Positions 34,415-42,905 of a stretch of 64,000 bases of DNA are shown in pieces. Positions within the stretch are counted from its first letter, which is position 1; each line of letters begins with the position of its first letter. This DNA is from Streptomyces sp. MMBL 11-1 (lineage in GTDB: Bacteria > Actinomycetota > Actinomycetes > Streptomycetales > Streptomycetaceae): contig NZ_CP117709.1 in the NCBI RefSeq assembly GCF_028622875.1, positions 6,265,001 through 6,329,000 on the forward strand. The letters are read 5' to 3'. A model generated the notes under the pieces. It had not been told where the DNA came from. It saw only the letters and a program-made list of their open reading frames with translations, and did not search any database. The position numbers and the translations under genes were made by a program.

Positions 34415-36463
34415 GTGTCCAAACTGACCGACCTGCCCAAACGGATCCTGATCGGCCGGGCGCTGCGCAGCGACAAGCTCGGGGAGACCCTCCTTCCCAA
34501 GCGCATCGCGCTCCCCGTCTTCGCGTCCGACCCGTTGTCCTCGGTGGCGTACGCGCCGGGAGAAGTCCTCCTCGTGCTCTCCATCGCGGGGGTGTCGGCG
34601 TACCATTTCAGCCCCTGGATCGCCGTCGCGGTCGTCGTCCTCATGTTCACCGTCGTCGCCTCCTACCGGCAGAACGTCCGTGCCTACCCGAGCGGCGGCG
34701 GCGACTACGAGGTCGCGACCACCAATCTCGGCCCCAAGTCCGGACTGACCGTCGCCAGTGCCCTGCTCGTCGACTACGTCCTCACCGTGGCCGTGTCGAT
34801 CTCCTCCGGCGTCGAGAACCTCGGCTCCGCGATCCCGTTCGTCATCGAGCACAAGACGTTCTGCGCCATCGGCGCCATCGTCCTGCTCACCCTGATGAAC
34901 CTGCGCGGCGTCAAGGAGTCCGGGAAGCTCTTCGCCGTTCCCACCTACCTCTTCGTGGCCGGCGTCTTCCTCATGCTCCTCTGGGGCGCTTTCCGGGGAG
35001 TGGTCCTCGGCGACACCATGCACGCCCCCACCTCCGAACTGGAGATCAAGCCCGAACACGAGGGGCTGGCCGGCTTCGCGCTCGTCTTCCTCCTCCTGCG
35101 GGCCTTCTCCTCCGGCTGCGCCGCCCTCACCGGGGTCGAGGCGATCAGCAACGGGGTGCCCGCCTTCCGGAAGCCGAAGAGCAGGAACGCCGCGACCACG
35201 CTCGCCATGATGGGCCTGCTCGCCGTCACCATGTTCTGCGGCATCATCGGCCTGGCCCTTGCCACCGACGTCAAGATGGCAGAGAACCCGGCGGCCGACC
35301 TGATCCGCGACGGCGTCCCGGTCGGCGCGGACTACACCCAGGACCCGGTCATCGCCCAGGTCGCCGAGGCGGTCTTCGGCCACGGGTCCTTCCTCTTCAT
35401 GGTCCTCGCCGCCGCCACCGCACTGGTCCTCTTCCTCGCCGCCAACACCGCGTACAACGGCTTCCCGCTGCTCGGCTCGATCCTCGCCCAGGACCGCTAC
35501 CTGCCGCGCCAGCTCCACACCCGCGGCGACCGCCTGGCCTTCTCCAACGGCATCGTGCTGCTGGCCGGCGCGGCGATCCTGCTCGTCTGGATCTACGGGG
35601 CCGACTCCACGAAGCTGATCCAGCTCTACATCGTCGGGGTCTTCGTCTCCTTCACCCTCAGCCAGACCGGCATGGTGCGGCACTGGAACCGCCTGCTGAC
35701 CGACGAACGGGATCAGGCCAAACGCCGCCACATGGTCCGCTCCCGCGCCATCAACGCCTTCGGCGCCTTCTTCTGCGGTGTGGTCCTGGTGATCGTCCTC
35801 GCCACCAAGTTCACCCACGGCGCCTGGGTGGCTCTGCTCGGCATGGTCATCTTCTACGGCACGATGACCGCGATCCGGAAGCACTACGACCGGGTCGCCG
35901 CCGAGATCGCCGCCGACGAGACCCCCGCGGACGAGAGCGTGCGCCCCTCCCGCGTCCACGCCATCGTCCTCGTGTCCAAGCTCCACCGCCCCACGCTGCG
36001 CGCCCTCGCCTACGCCAAACTGATCCGCGCCGACCACCTGGAGGCGCTCTCGATCAGCGTCGACCCGGACGAGACGAAGGCGCTGCGCGAGGACTGGGAA
36101 CGGCGCGCCGTCAACGTCCCCCTCAAGATCCTCGACTCGCCCTACCGCGAGGTGACCCGCCCGGTCATCGATTACGTGAAGGGCCTGCGCCGCGAGAGTC
36201 CGCGCGACGTGATCAGCGTCTACATCCCCGAGTACGTGGTCGGCCACTGGTACGAGCACCTCCTGCACAACCAGAGCGCCCTGCGCCTGAAGGGCCGTCT
36301 GCTCTTCACCCCGGGCGTCATGGTGACCTCCGTCCCGTACCAGCTCCAGTCCTCCGAGGCGGCGAAGAGGCGGGCGCGCAGGCGCGCGGACTGGAACGCC
36401 CCGGGTTCGGTCCGCCGGGGCCCGGTGGAGCGGAGGCACAAGGAGCCGAACCGCAAGAGGTGA
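34415..36463 (+). CDS. APC-superfamily transporter, KimA/YdaO-like potassium importer
   Basis: 682 residues with a GTG start. About twelve membrane spans occupy residues about 30-500, followed by a roughly 170-residue cytoplasmic tail with UspA-like beta-alpha segments (HAIVLVSKLHRPTLRALAYA, then LEALSISVDPDETKALRED). The pattern LIGRALRSD, FASDPLSSVAYAPGEVLLVL, YPSGGGDYEVA and LLVDYVLTVAVSISSG follows that of Bacillus KimA, a high-affinity potassium importer inhibited by cyclic di-AMP. Its position opposite two TrkA proteins supports potassium over amino acids. A basic C-terminus (RRARRRADW) ends the protein. Confidence 0.86.
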   Translation: MSKLTDLPKRILIGRALRSDKLGETLLPKRIALPVFASDPLSSVAYAPGEVLLVLSIAGVSAYHFSPWIAVAVVVLMFTVVASYRQNVRAYPSGGGDYEVATTNLGPKSGLTVASALLVDYVLTVAVSISSGVENLGSAIPFVIEHKTFCAIGAIVLLTLMNLRGVKESGKLFAVPTYLFVAGVFLMLLWGAFRGVVLGDTMHAPTSELEIKPEHEGLAGFALVFLLLRAFSSGCAALTGVEAISNGVPAFRKPKSRNAATTLAMMGLLAVTMFCGIIGLALATDVKMAENPAADLIRDGVPVGADYTQDPVIAQVAEAVFGHGSFLFMVLAAATALVLFLAANTAYNGFPLLGSILAQDRYLPRQLHTRGDRLAFSNGIVLLAGAAILLVWIYGADSTKLIQLYIVGVFVSFTLSQTGMVRHWNRLLTDERDQAKRRHMVRSRAINAFGAFFCGVVLVIVLATKFTHGAWVALLGMVIFYGTMTAIRKHYDRVAAEIAADETPADESVRPSRVHAIVLVSKLHRPTLRALAYAKLIRADHLEALSISVDPDETKALREDWERRAVNVPLKILDSPYREVTRPVIDYVKGLRRESPRDVISVYIPEYVVGHWYEHLLHNQSALRLKGRLLFTPGVMVTSVPYQLQSSEAAKRRARRRADWNAPGSVRRGPVERRHKEPNRKR

Positions 36464-36490
36464 GAGGCCCGTGCGGGACGAGTCGGATCG

Positions 36491-36594
36491 TGGTGATTCG
36501 GCTTGTGGTGACTCGGCTCGTGGCGAGGCCGCTGCGGTGTGTCGGCTCGGGGCGTTTCGGCTCGTGGTGAGGCCGTGCCTGGTGAGGCCGCTCG
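36491..36594 (+). repeat. Degenerate 15-bp tandem repeats upstream of the RNA methyltransferase gene
   Basis: Seven units starting at 36491, 36506, 36521, 36536 (one base short), 36550, 36565 and 36580 follow the pattern TGGTGACTCGGCTCG. No gene occupies this stretch. A TAGACT -10-like box for the following gene lies at 36675-36680. Confidence 0.65.
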
Positions 36595-36743
36595 CCGCAC
36601 GGACGACGGACCGGGGCCAGGGAGACCTGCGGGCGCCGGGGCCGGTCGTGGTCAGCACCCTGACCGCGTCCGCGTAGACTGGTGGGCTGTCGTCCGGCCG
36701 CAGGCCCGACCGTTTGCCCCCTTTCTCCCTGGAGCCTCCCCTC

Positions 36744-38072
36744 ATGCAGAACGAACCCACGTCGTCGCTGGTCGGGGAGGAGTACGAGGTCGAGGTCGGG
36801 CCCGTCGCGCACGGCGGTCACTGCATCGCCCGCACCGCCGAGAACCAGGTGCTCTTCGTACGCCACACGCTCCCCGGCGAGAAGATCATCGCCAAGGTCA
36901 CCGACGGCGACACGGACTCCCGTTTCCTGCGGGCCGACGCGGTACGGATCATCGAGCCGTCCAAGGACCGCGTCGAGGCGCCCTGCCCGTACGCCGGCCC
37001 CGGCATGTGCGGCGGCTGCGACTGGCAGCACGCCAAGCCGGGCGCGCAGCGCCGCCTCAAGGGCGAGGTCATCGCCGAGCAGCTCCTGCGGCTGGCGGGC
37101 CTGACCCCCGAGGAGGCCGGCTGGGACGGCACGGTCATGCCGGCCGAGGGCGACAAGCTCCCCGCCGGCGAGGTGCCCGCCTGGCGCACCCGCGTCCAGT
37201 ACGCCGTCGACGCCGAGGGCCGCGCCGGCCTGCGCAAGCACCGCTCGCACGAGGTCCAGCCGATCGACCGCTGCCTGATCGCCGCGCCGGGCGTCTCGGA
37301 GCTCGGCGTCGAGAAGCGCGAGTGGCCCCAGATCGCCGCGGTGGAGGCCATCACCGCCACCGGCTCGAACGACCGCCAGGTCATCCTCACCCCGAAGCCC
37401 GGCGGCCGGCTCCCCCTGGTCGAACTCGACAAGCCGGTCTCCGTGCTCCGCGTCGACGAGAAGGACGGCGGCGTCCACCGTGTCCACGGCCGCGCCTTCG
37501 TCCGCGAGCGCGCCGACGACCGCACCTACCGCGTGGGCTCCGGCGGCTTCTGGCAGGTCCACCCGCAGGCGGCCAACACCCTGGTCCGCGCGGTCATGCA
37601 GGGCCTGCTGCCCCGGAAGAACGACACGGCGCTCGACCTCTACTGCGGCGTCGGCCTGTTCGCCGGCGCCATCGGCCAGCGCCTCGGCGAGAAGGGCGCG
37701 GTCCTCGGCATCGAGTCCGGCAAGCGAGCGGTCGAGGACGCCCGCCACAACCTGAAGGACCTGGACCGGGTCCGCATCGAACACGGCAAGGTCGACCAGG
37801 TCCTGCCCCGCACCGGCATCACGGAGTGCGACCTGATCGTCCTGGACCCGCCGCGCGCGGGCGCGGGCAAGCAGGTCGTCAAGCACCTGTCGGGGCTGGG
37901 CGCACGCAAGATCGCGTACGTGGCCTGCGACCCGGCGGCGCTGGCACGGGACCTGGCGTACTTCCGGGACGGGGGGTACAAGGTGCGGACGCTGCGGGCG
38001 TTCGACCTGTTCCCGATGACCCACCACGTGGAGTGCGTGGCGATCCTGGAGCCCGCCTCAAAGGGCTCCTGA
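36744..38072 (+). CDS. TrmA/RlmD-family RNA (uracil-5-)methyltransferase
   Basis: 442 residues. An N-terminal TRAM domain (EEYEVEVGPVAHGGHCIART) is followed by an iron-sulfur type cysteine set (CPYAGPGMCGGCDWQH) and a Rossmann methyltransferase domain with LDLYCGVGLFAG. The catalytic motifs are LDPPRAG and VACDPAALARDL, the latter holding the nucleophilic cysteine. It should methylate C5 of a uridine in 23S rRNA or tRNA; which one cannot be decided here. A small hairpin (38048-38054 with 38063-38069) overlaps the last codons. This is the last core gene before the accessory island. Confidence 0.9.
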   Translation: MQNEPTSSLVGEEYEVEVGPVAHGGHCIARTAENQVLFVRHTLPGEKIIAKVTDGDTDSRFLRADAVRIIEPSKDRVEAPCPYAGPGMCGGCDWQHAKPGAQRRLKGEVIAEQLLRLAGLTPEEAGWDGTVMPAEGDKLPAGEVPAWRTRVQYAVDAEGRAGLRKHRSHEVQPIDRCLIAAPGVSELGVEKREWPQIAAVEAITATGSNDRQVILTPKPGGRLPLVELDKPVSVLRVDEKDGGVHRVHGRAFVRERADDRTYRVGSGGFWQVHPQAANTLVRAVMQGLLPRKNDTALDLYCGVGLFAGAIGQRLGEKGAVLGIESGKRAVEDARHNLKDLDRVRIEHGKVDQVLPRTGITECDLIVLDPPRAGAGKQVVKHLSGLGARKIAYVACDPAALARDLAYFRDGGYKVRTLRAFDLFPMTHHVECVAILEPASKGS

Positions 38073-38091
38073 CCTGCTGTTTCTCCGAGTG

Positions 38092-38180
38092 TGCGTTATG
38101 GGCGTTACGTGCGTTAGGTGCGATATCTTGACGCATATCTGACGCATATCTGACGCACGTGACGCACGTTTGACGCACGG
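38092..38180. repeat. Inverted array of TNACGCA iteron-like repeats
   Basis: On the left four 9-bp-spaced units read TGCGTTA, GGCGTTA, TGCGTTA and TGCGATA (starts 38092, 38101, 38110, 38119). On the right five units TGACGCA face the other way (starts 38129, 38140, 38151, 38160, 38171; spacings 11, 11, 9, 11). The two halves meet around 38125. The array lies downstream of the methyltransferase gene, at the border of the accessory island. Tandem plus inverted order is typical of multi-subunit DNA binding: a replication or partition site, an integrase arm region, or a strong operator for the small ORF that follows. Confidence 0.85.
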
Positions 38181-38195
38181 ACGGCACGGTTTCTG

Positions 38196-38345
38196 ATGGG
38201 TCGTCATGCAGGCTTGCCGACCATCGAGTGGAGCCCTCAGCTGTCTGCTCTCAGGCACGCTGAGGTGGCCGGGGCGCTGGCTGCTGAGCTGTTGGCCGCC
38301 CCTGCCCATCCCTTCTCGGTAGTGACGTTCTGTGACGCTAGATGA
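38196..38345 (+). CDS. Possible small protein (49 aa) downstream of the repeat array
   Basis: An open frame of 49 codons starting MGRHAGLPTIEWSPQLSALR and ending FCDAR. Residues about 18-36 can form an amphipathic helix (LRHAEVAGALAAELLAAPA). There is no good ribosome binding site, and codon use is less GC-biased at third positions than in core genes. If real, the TGACGCA array directly upstream would be its control region. It is convergent with the gene ending at 38366. No family recognised. Confidence 0.3.
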   Translation: MGRHAGLPTIEWSPQLSALRHAEVAGALAAELLAAPAHPFSVVTFCDAR

Positions 38346-38365
38346 GGTGTCCGGTCCGTGTCGTG

Positions 38366-39772
38366 TCAGGGGCCGTATGGGCTCCAGTGCCCGAGAAAGG
38401 GCCTGAGATCGTCGGCTCGTGGTTCGGGGATGTCGGGCAGTCGGGGCGGTGTGTTCAGAGGGTCGAGGCGCTCCACGCGTGTTGCTGCCCAGTCGATCCA
38501 CGTTTCGGCTTCGGTCCTGGTCTGGCCTGGGGGCATGGCGTCGACTCGGGTGCGTACGGCGCTGACGTACTCCGCGAGTCCGGTGGCGTGACGCCATGCC
38601 GCTTCCTGCGCCTCGAAATGCCTGACCCGATACGCCTCTGCGTACTGGACGCGCGCTTCGTCCATGGCGGCTTCCCAGCGGATGCGCTTCTGGCGCGCTG
38701 CTTCGATCTCGTCGAGACGTCTGCGTTCAGCGGCTTCGCCGCGAAGCGTGACCTCCTGCACGATCTCGGCGAGCTGGTTCTCTAGGGAGCGCCCTGGGGT
38801 GTCGGACCATTCGCTCGCCCGGTGCGGCTGGCCGCCGCTGAGGACGAAGCGGAGACGTTCGGACGGGGTGTAGTCGAAGCGGGGGATCCTGATCCAGGAC
38901 TTCTTCTTGGCCTCGGCGAGTTCCTTCTCGGTGGCGACGTGCTCAGTCCGGTCCTGTTCCTGGAGGACGAGGAACTCCACGGTCTGGCCCTGCGCGGTGA
39001 TGGTGAAGTGGGGAGACGCCCTGTGGCGGCGATGGGGCGGGGGCGCGAAGCCGGTCTGCCCTGCCGCACTGGAGTGTCCTGCGTTCTCGGTGGCGATGAT
39101 CAGCGCCTGGATAAGCCTGAGGGCGCGTCCTTGGACGGACTTGGTGAGGCCCAGCGGCTGGGGTTCGTTCTGCATGGCCCGGACCACGCTGTGCGGCCGC
39201 GCGAGCCGCGAGGGCACAGGGACGGGTTCGAGGGGCGCGAGGCGCCAGGCTGGCATGTTGACGAGCTTGATTTCGTACCCGCCACGGCACCAACCTCCAT
39301 AGAGCTCCTTCGTCTCCGGGATCCTTCCGGATCTGCGCGCCGTAGCTACACGCGACGGCCACTTCTCCAACTCCGGACCGCTGCCGCTCTTGATGAGTCG
39401 GCCGCCCGCCTCCGCGAGCTCCTGTAACAACTGCTCCGTGAAGGTCACGCGAGGCCGTGGAGGAGGGCTGGGCTTTCGCCCAGCTGCCGGAATTTCCTGC
39501 GCTCGGGTGGGCGGCGGTTGCGGAGTGGCGGCCTGGGCCTTCCGTGGGCGAGGCCTGCGGGGAGGGTACGTGCCGTGTGCCAGGTAGTGCCGACCGGCGC
39601 TCGTCAGAGCGACGCTCCACTGCCCACCCTTGCGGGAGACCGTGACCAGGCCCCGGTTCTGCAGTGCCTGACAGGTGGTTTTGTAGGAGCTGGTCTCCCA
39701 TACGCTGGCAGGACACCCGGCTTCCACCCACTCAAGAACCGCAAGCTGACGTTCATTGACCGGCCGTTCCAA
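38366..39772 (-). CDS. Streptomyces accessory protein, winged-helix N-terminus, function unknown
   Basis: 468 residues. The start is the TTG at 39772 with GAGGG seven bases upstream; no ATG lies near. Residues 1-70 look like a winged helix (ERQLAVLEWVEAGCPASVWE, QNRGLVTVSRKGGQWSVALT). A Pro/Arg-rich linker follows, then a central region (about 110-330) of unknown fold, then a long charged helix, probably coiled coil, from about 330 to 420 (RRRLDEIEAARQKRIRWEAA). I recall similar hypothetical proteins scattered in Streptomyces accessory regions. The N-terminal half suggests a DNA-binding or adaptor role, but no partner is evident. It converges on the possible small ORF next to the repeat array. 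Confidence 0.7.
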   Translation of the reverse strand: MERPVNERQLAVLEWVEAGCPASVWETSSYKTTCQALQNRGLVTVSRKGGQWSVALTSAGRHYLAHGTYPPRRPRPRKAQAATPQPPPTRAQEIPAAGRKPSPPPRPRVTFTEQLLQELAEAGGRLIKSGSGPELEKWPSRVATARRSGRIPETKELYGGWCRGGYEIKLVNMPAWRLAPLEPVPVPSRLARPHSVVRAMQNEPQPLGLTKSVQGRALRLIQALIIATENAGHSSAAGQTGFAPPPHRRHRASPHFTITAQGQTVEFLVLQEQDRTEHVATEKELAEAKKKSWIRIPRFDYTPSERLRFVLSGGQPHRASEWSDTPGRSLENQLAEIVQEVTLRGEAAERRRLDEIEAARQKRIRWEAAMDEARVQYAEAYRVRHFEAQEAAWRHATGLAEYVSAVRTRVDAMPPGQTRTEAETWIDWAATRVERLDPLNTPPRLPDIPEPRADDLRPFLGHWSPYGP

Positions 39773-40262
39773 TGGTCTGCCCTCGGATTATGGCTGCGTG
39801 ACGGGCGGATGCTGTCAGTGATCGTGGTGCAGGGTGGGTGCTGCGTGGAGGGTTCGCCTGAAGAGGTAGCCAGTGTCGCCTTTTCCGCCGGCGGGATTCG
39901 AAACCGCGCACATGACTCCGGGGGCCGTCGTTTTCCGATGTTTTACCAGGTCATCAGAGCATCTGATTCTATGTTAGTGGCCCAGCCTCACGCATTCCGC
40001 GAAAACGAAACGTTCTGCTTGGTTGCCATTGCATGCTTTCCGGCTTGTTTTGAAAGTCTGGTGCAACGTGGCGGATGCCGTGGGGCGTTGTAGGGGTGCG
40101 TGCACCGGCCCTCGATTCGAACGAGTGGGTGGTCGCGTGCATGGATGGCCGAGTGTGCCTGACCGCAGGGAATGCGGCGGCTCCCGGTAACCGCAAGGTC
40201 GTATGCCGGTCGAGTGTCGAGTGCGCCTGAGGGCGTACGCGGTCTGTCCGTGGCAGGGGGCG
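39773..40262. other. Gene-poor gap with a tRNA T-arm-like relic
   Basis: 490 bases without a convincing gene and visibly less GC-rich than its surroundings around 39950-40050. On the minus strand 39907-39891 reads GCGGTTTCGAATCCCGC, which looks like a tRNA T-stem and loop with one mismatch, but the rest of a tRNA cannot be folded around it. It may be a leftover integration site. Confidence 0.35.
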
Positions 40263-40934
40263 TCACTTCCGGCCGGGGGTCCATTTCATGCCGAGCCGGT
40301 AGGCGCGGGAGATCACGTCCTGGACGCCGGGGCCGTCCTGCGGAGTGAACCAGCGCACCTCGCGGCCGATGACGAGTTCGCCCTTCTGCCGCTTGATGAG
40401 GGCGATGGCGCAGGCGTGTGCCTGCGGCGGGCACTCGTCCAGAACCACCCGGAAGCGGTCACCGCGGTCGGAGGTCAGCGTCACCACGGCGTCGAGGCCG
40501 CGGAAGTCGCCGGACCCTTCGTAGATGTAGACGAAGAGCAGGAGCTTCTGGAACTCGGCCTGGTGGTCCAAGTTGATGACGAGGTTCTCTCCCGTCTCCC
40601 GGGCGCCGGTCCGGTCGTCCGCGTCGAGGGCGACGTACGGGAAGCGGTCCACCGTGCCGAACGCGTTGCCCAGTGCCTGCACCACGGTCTTGGAGCCGTC
40701 GGTGCAGCGGATCATGCAGCCGAGGTCGAGATCCACATGCCTGGCCGCGGCCGACCGCAGCGATGCCCGTATCCGGCCGAACAGGCCATGGGCCTCGCCG
40801 GCCGCCCGCTGGGCGGCGGCCTGCGGTGAGGTCCAGTTGAGGTTGACCTTGATCAGTCCCGAGGTCACGCCGTGCTTGTCCAGGGAGACCGTGGGCGAGG
40901 CCTTCGTCAGGTTCACAGTGGCGGGCTGGGTCAT
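40263..40934 (-). CDS. TerD-domain protein (TerA-like tellurium/stress family)
   Basis: 223 residues. The N-terminal part (TVNLTKASPTVSLDKHGVTS, then IKVNLNWT) and the acidic calcium-site-like segments (VDLDLGCMIRC, ALDADDRTG, NLVINLDHQAEF) are typical of the TerD fold. The IYEGSGDF and FRVVLDECPPQAHACAIALI segments continue it. TerD proteins bind calcium and occur with tellurite resistance, stress and phage-exclusion clusters. No other ter gene is near. Start ATG 40934 with GAAAGG upstream. It is divergent from the SWIM gene across 281 bases. Confidence 0.8.
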   Translation of the reverse strand: MTQPATVNLTKASPTVSLDKHGVTSGLIKVNLNWTSPQAAAQRAAGEAHGLFGRIRASLRSAAARHVDLDLGCMIRCTDGSKTVVQALGNAFGTVDRFPYVALDADDRTGARETGENLVINLDHQAEFQKLLLFVYIYEGSGDFRGLDAVVTLTSDRGDRFRVVLDECPPQAHACAIALIKRQKGELVIGREVRWFTPQDGPGVQDVISRAYRLGMKWTPGRK

Positions 40935-41215
40935 GCGGCGCCTTTCGGGGAAGGCCCGGGGAGCCGGGGTGGTCGACGACCATACAGGCGGGGCGTGAGG
41001 CGCCGCAGGGAATCAGTTGTTGACGGTCTGGTGCGAGGAGGATCCGTCGGCCGGGCGGCGGAGCCGGCGGGACTTGGAGGGCGTGCGAGTTGCTGAAAGC
41101 AGCAGTGACGCGCGGAGGTGGCGCCGTACTGATCCCTGGGGTTGTTCGATCCGGCGGCCGTTAGTGTGAGCGCAGTTGGTGGGGGAGTCCGAGCCGGAGC
41201 GGAGCGCGGAGAGTT

Positions 41216-42889
41216 TTGGGCGGTCTTACGGAGGCGAAGCTGAGGGTGCTGGCCGGCGAGCGTTCGTTCGGGCGCGGGCTCGGTTACGTCGACGAGGTGT
41301 CCGGTGTGGAGTTCGGTGACGGCTGGATCAGGGCGTCGGTGCACGGAACGGAACGGTACGAGACGGAGCTCGTCCTGGGTGGGCACAAGGGGAAGGGGCC
41401 GGCGGGCACGTGTGACTGTCCGTACGGCCAGGAGGGCAACTTCTGCAAGCACCTGGTCGCACTCGGCCTGACCGTGATCGCCCAGGAGGCGGACCTCCCG
41501 CGTCTGCGGGAGTCGGCCCTGGACCGGGCGCGCGGCCTCGATACCTGGCTGTCCGCCCTGTCGCGGGAGGAACTGCTTACTCTCGTACGAGACGAGATCG
41601 CCGTGGACCGGCAGCTTGGGCGCCGCCTGGAGCTGCGTGCGGCGAGTGCTCGCGGAGACCTGGCCGGGATCCGGGCCCGCATCCGTGAGCTGCTCGACAT
41701 CGGCCCGTTCGCCCAGTACGGCTACGTCGAGTACGCCGACGCCCGCGCCTACGCCGACCAGGCCGGGCAGGCGGTGTCCGCGATCCGCTCGCTGACCGGC
41801 TCCGGCCGGGCCTCCGACGCGATAGCGCTGTCGCGGGAGGCGATCGGGCTGCTGGCCGGGGTGGCCGAGAGCATCGACGACTCCGACGGCTGGCTCGGCC
41901 AGATCGGCGCCGGCCTCGCCGACGCCCATCGCGACGCCTGCTATGAAGCCACGCCCGAGCCCGAGGAACTCGCGCACTGGCTGGTGACCCACGCGCTCGA
42001 CGAAGCGGCCGACCTGACGGACATCGACCCGCTCGACTACGAAGACCTGCTCGGCGAGCAGGGACTGATCGCCCTGCGCCGGTACGCGACGGAAGCATGG
42101 ACGGCCAACCGCACCGGCTGGGCCGAGAGGCACCTGCTGCAGCGCCTGGCGAAGTCGGGCCGGGACGTCGACACGGTGATCGCCGTGCACGCCGCCGACC
42201 TCGCGCCGAATGGTCACACCCACCTGCTCATCGCCCGCGAACTGGACACCGCCGGTCGCCCCGCCGAAGCCCTGGAGTGGGCCGAGCGCGGCATCCGCGA
42301 CGCTGAGGACCTCGCCACTGTCGACACCGCCCTGGTCGACCACCTCACCGACCGCTACACCCGAACCGGCCGGCTCGCCGACGCCGTCACCCTGCGCCGT
42401 GACCACTTCGCCGCCCGCCGCAGCCTGCTTGCCTACCAGCAGCTGCGCGCCGTAGCCAGGGCCGCCGCATGTTGGCCGCCCGAGCGCGAGAAGGCTCTGG
42501 CCTTGTTGCGCACCGACGCGGAACGGGCGAAAGGCTGCGGTGGGCGTGTCCTCGTCGACGTCTTCCTGGACGACAAGGACACGGATGCCGCTTGGTGCGC
42601 GGCCACGGAGCACGGCGCCCACGACGGCCAGTGGCTCACCCTCGCCGACCGATCTCGCGCCACCCGCCCCGCCGGTGCCCTCGCCGTCTACCACCGCCTG
42701 GCCGCCCCGCTCACCTGCCAGACCGGCAACCACGCTTACGAACAGCTCGTCAGCCTGCTCCTGAGCATCCGCGACTGCCACCGTCACCTCGGCACGCCGG
42801 ACGACTTCACCACGTACGTCACCGACCTGCGCGCCTCCCAGAAGCGCAAACGGAACCTGATGCGCCTGATGGACGAACACGACCTGTGA
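41216..42889 (+). CDS. SWIM zinc-finger protein with helical repeat tail
   Basis: 557 residues with a TTG start and GCGGAGAG upstream. Near residue 65 the motif CDCPYGQEGNFCKH is a SWIM zinc finger (CxCx(n)CxH), used for DNA or protein contact. The remaining 450 residues are helical and TPR-like (ALEWAERGIRDAEDLATVDT, LADAVTLRRDHFAARRSLLA). SWIM/TPR proteins of this build are common in actinobacterial accessory regions with helicase genes, and this one ends only 42 bases before the candidate promoter of the large defence-like operon. A role in that system is possible but not shown. Confidence 0.83.
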   Translation: MGGLTEAKLRVLAGERSFGRGLGYVDEVSGVEFGDGWIRASVHGTERYETELVLGGHKGKGPAGTCDCPYGQEGNFCKHLVALGLTVIAQEADLPRLRESALDRARGLDTWLSALSREELLTLVRDEIAVDRQLGRRLELRAASARGDLAGIRARIRELLDIGPFAQYGYVEYADARAYADQAGQAVSAIRSLTGSGRASDAIALSREAIGLLAGVAESIDDSDGWLGQIGAGLADAHRDACYEATPEPEELAHWLVTHALDEAADLTDIDPLDYEDLLGEQGLIALRRYATEAWTANRTGWAERHLLQRLAKSGRDVDTVIAVHAADLAPNGHTHLLIARELDTAGRPAEALEWAERGIRDAEDLATVDTALVDHLTDRYTRTGRLADAVTLRRDHFAARRSLLAYQQLRAVARAAACWPPEREKALALLRTDAERAKGCGGRVLVDVFLDDKDTDAAWCAATEHGAHDGQWLTLADRSRATRPAGALAVYHRLAAPLTCQTGNHAYEQLVSLLLSIRDCHRHLGTPDDFTTYVTDLRASQKRKRNLMRLMDEHDL

Positions 42890-42905
42890 CCCACCAGCAT
42901 GCGTG

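Noticed and set aside
36471..36677. A 68-codon plus-strand frame between the potassium transporter and the RNA methyltransferase genes
   Set aside because: It reads through the degenerate 15-bp repeats, has no ribosome binding site and no recognisable product; treated as non-coding.
38092..38180. A CRISPR array
   Set aside because: Units are 7-11 bases without 25-40-base spacers and no cas gene is present.
39850..39960. A functional tRNA gene on the minus strand
   Set aside because: Only the T-arm resembles a tRNA; acceptor, D-arm and anticodon arm could not be paired, and the T-stem has a mismatch.
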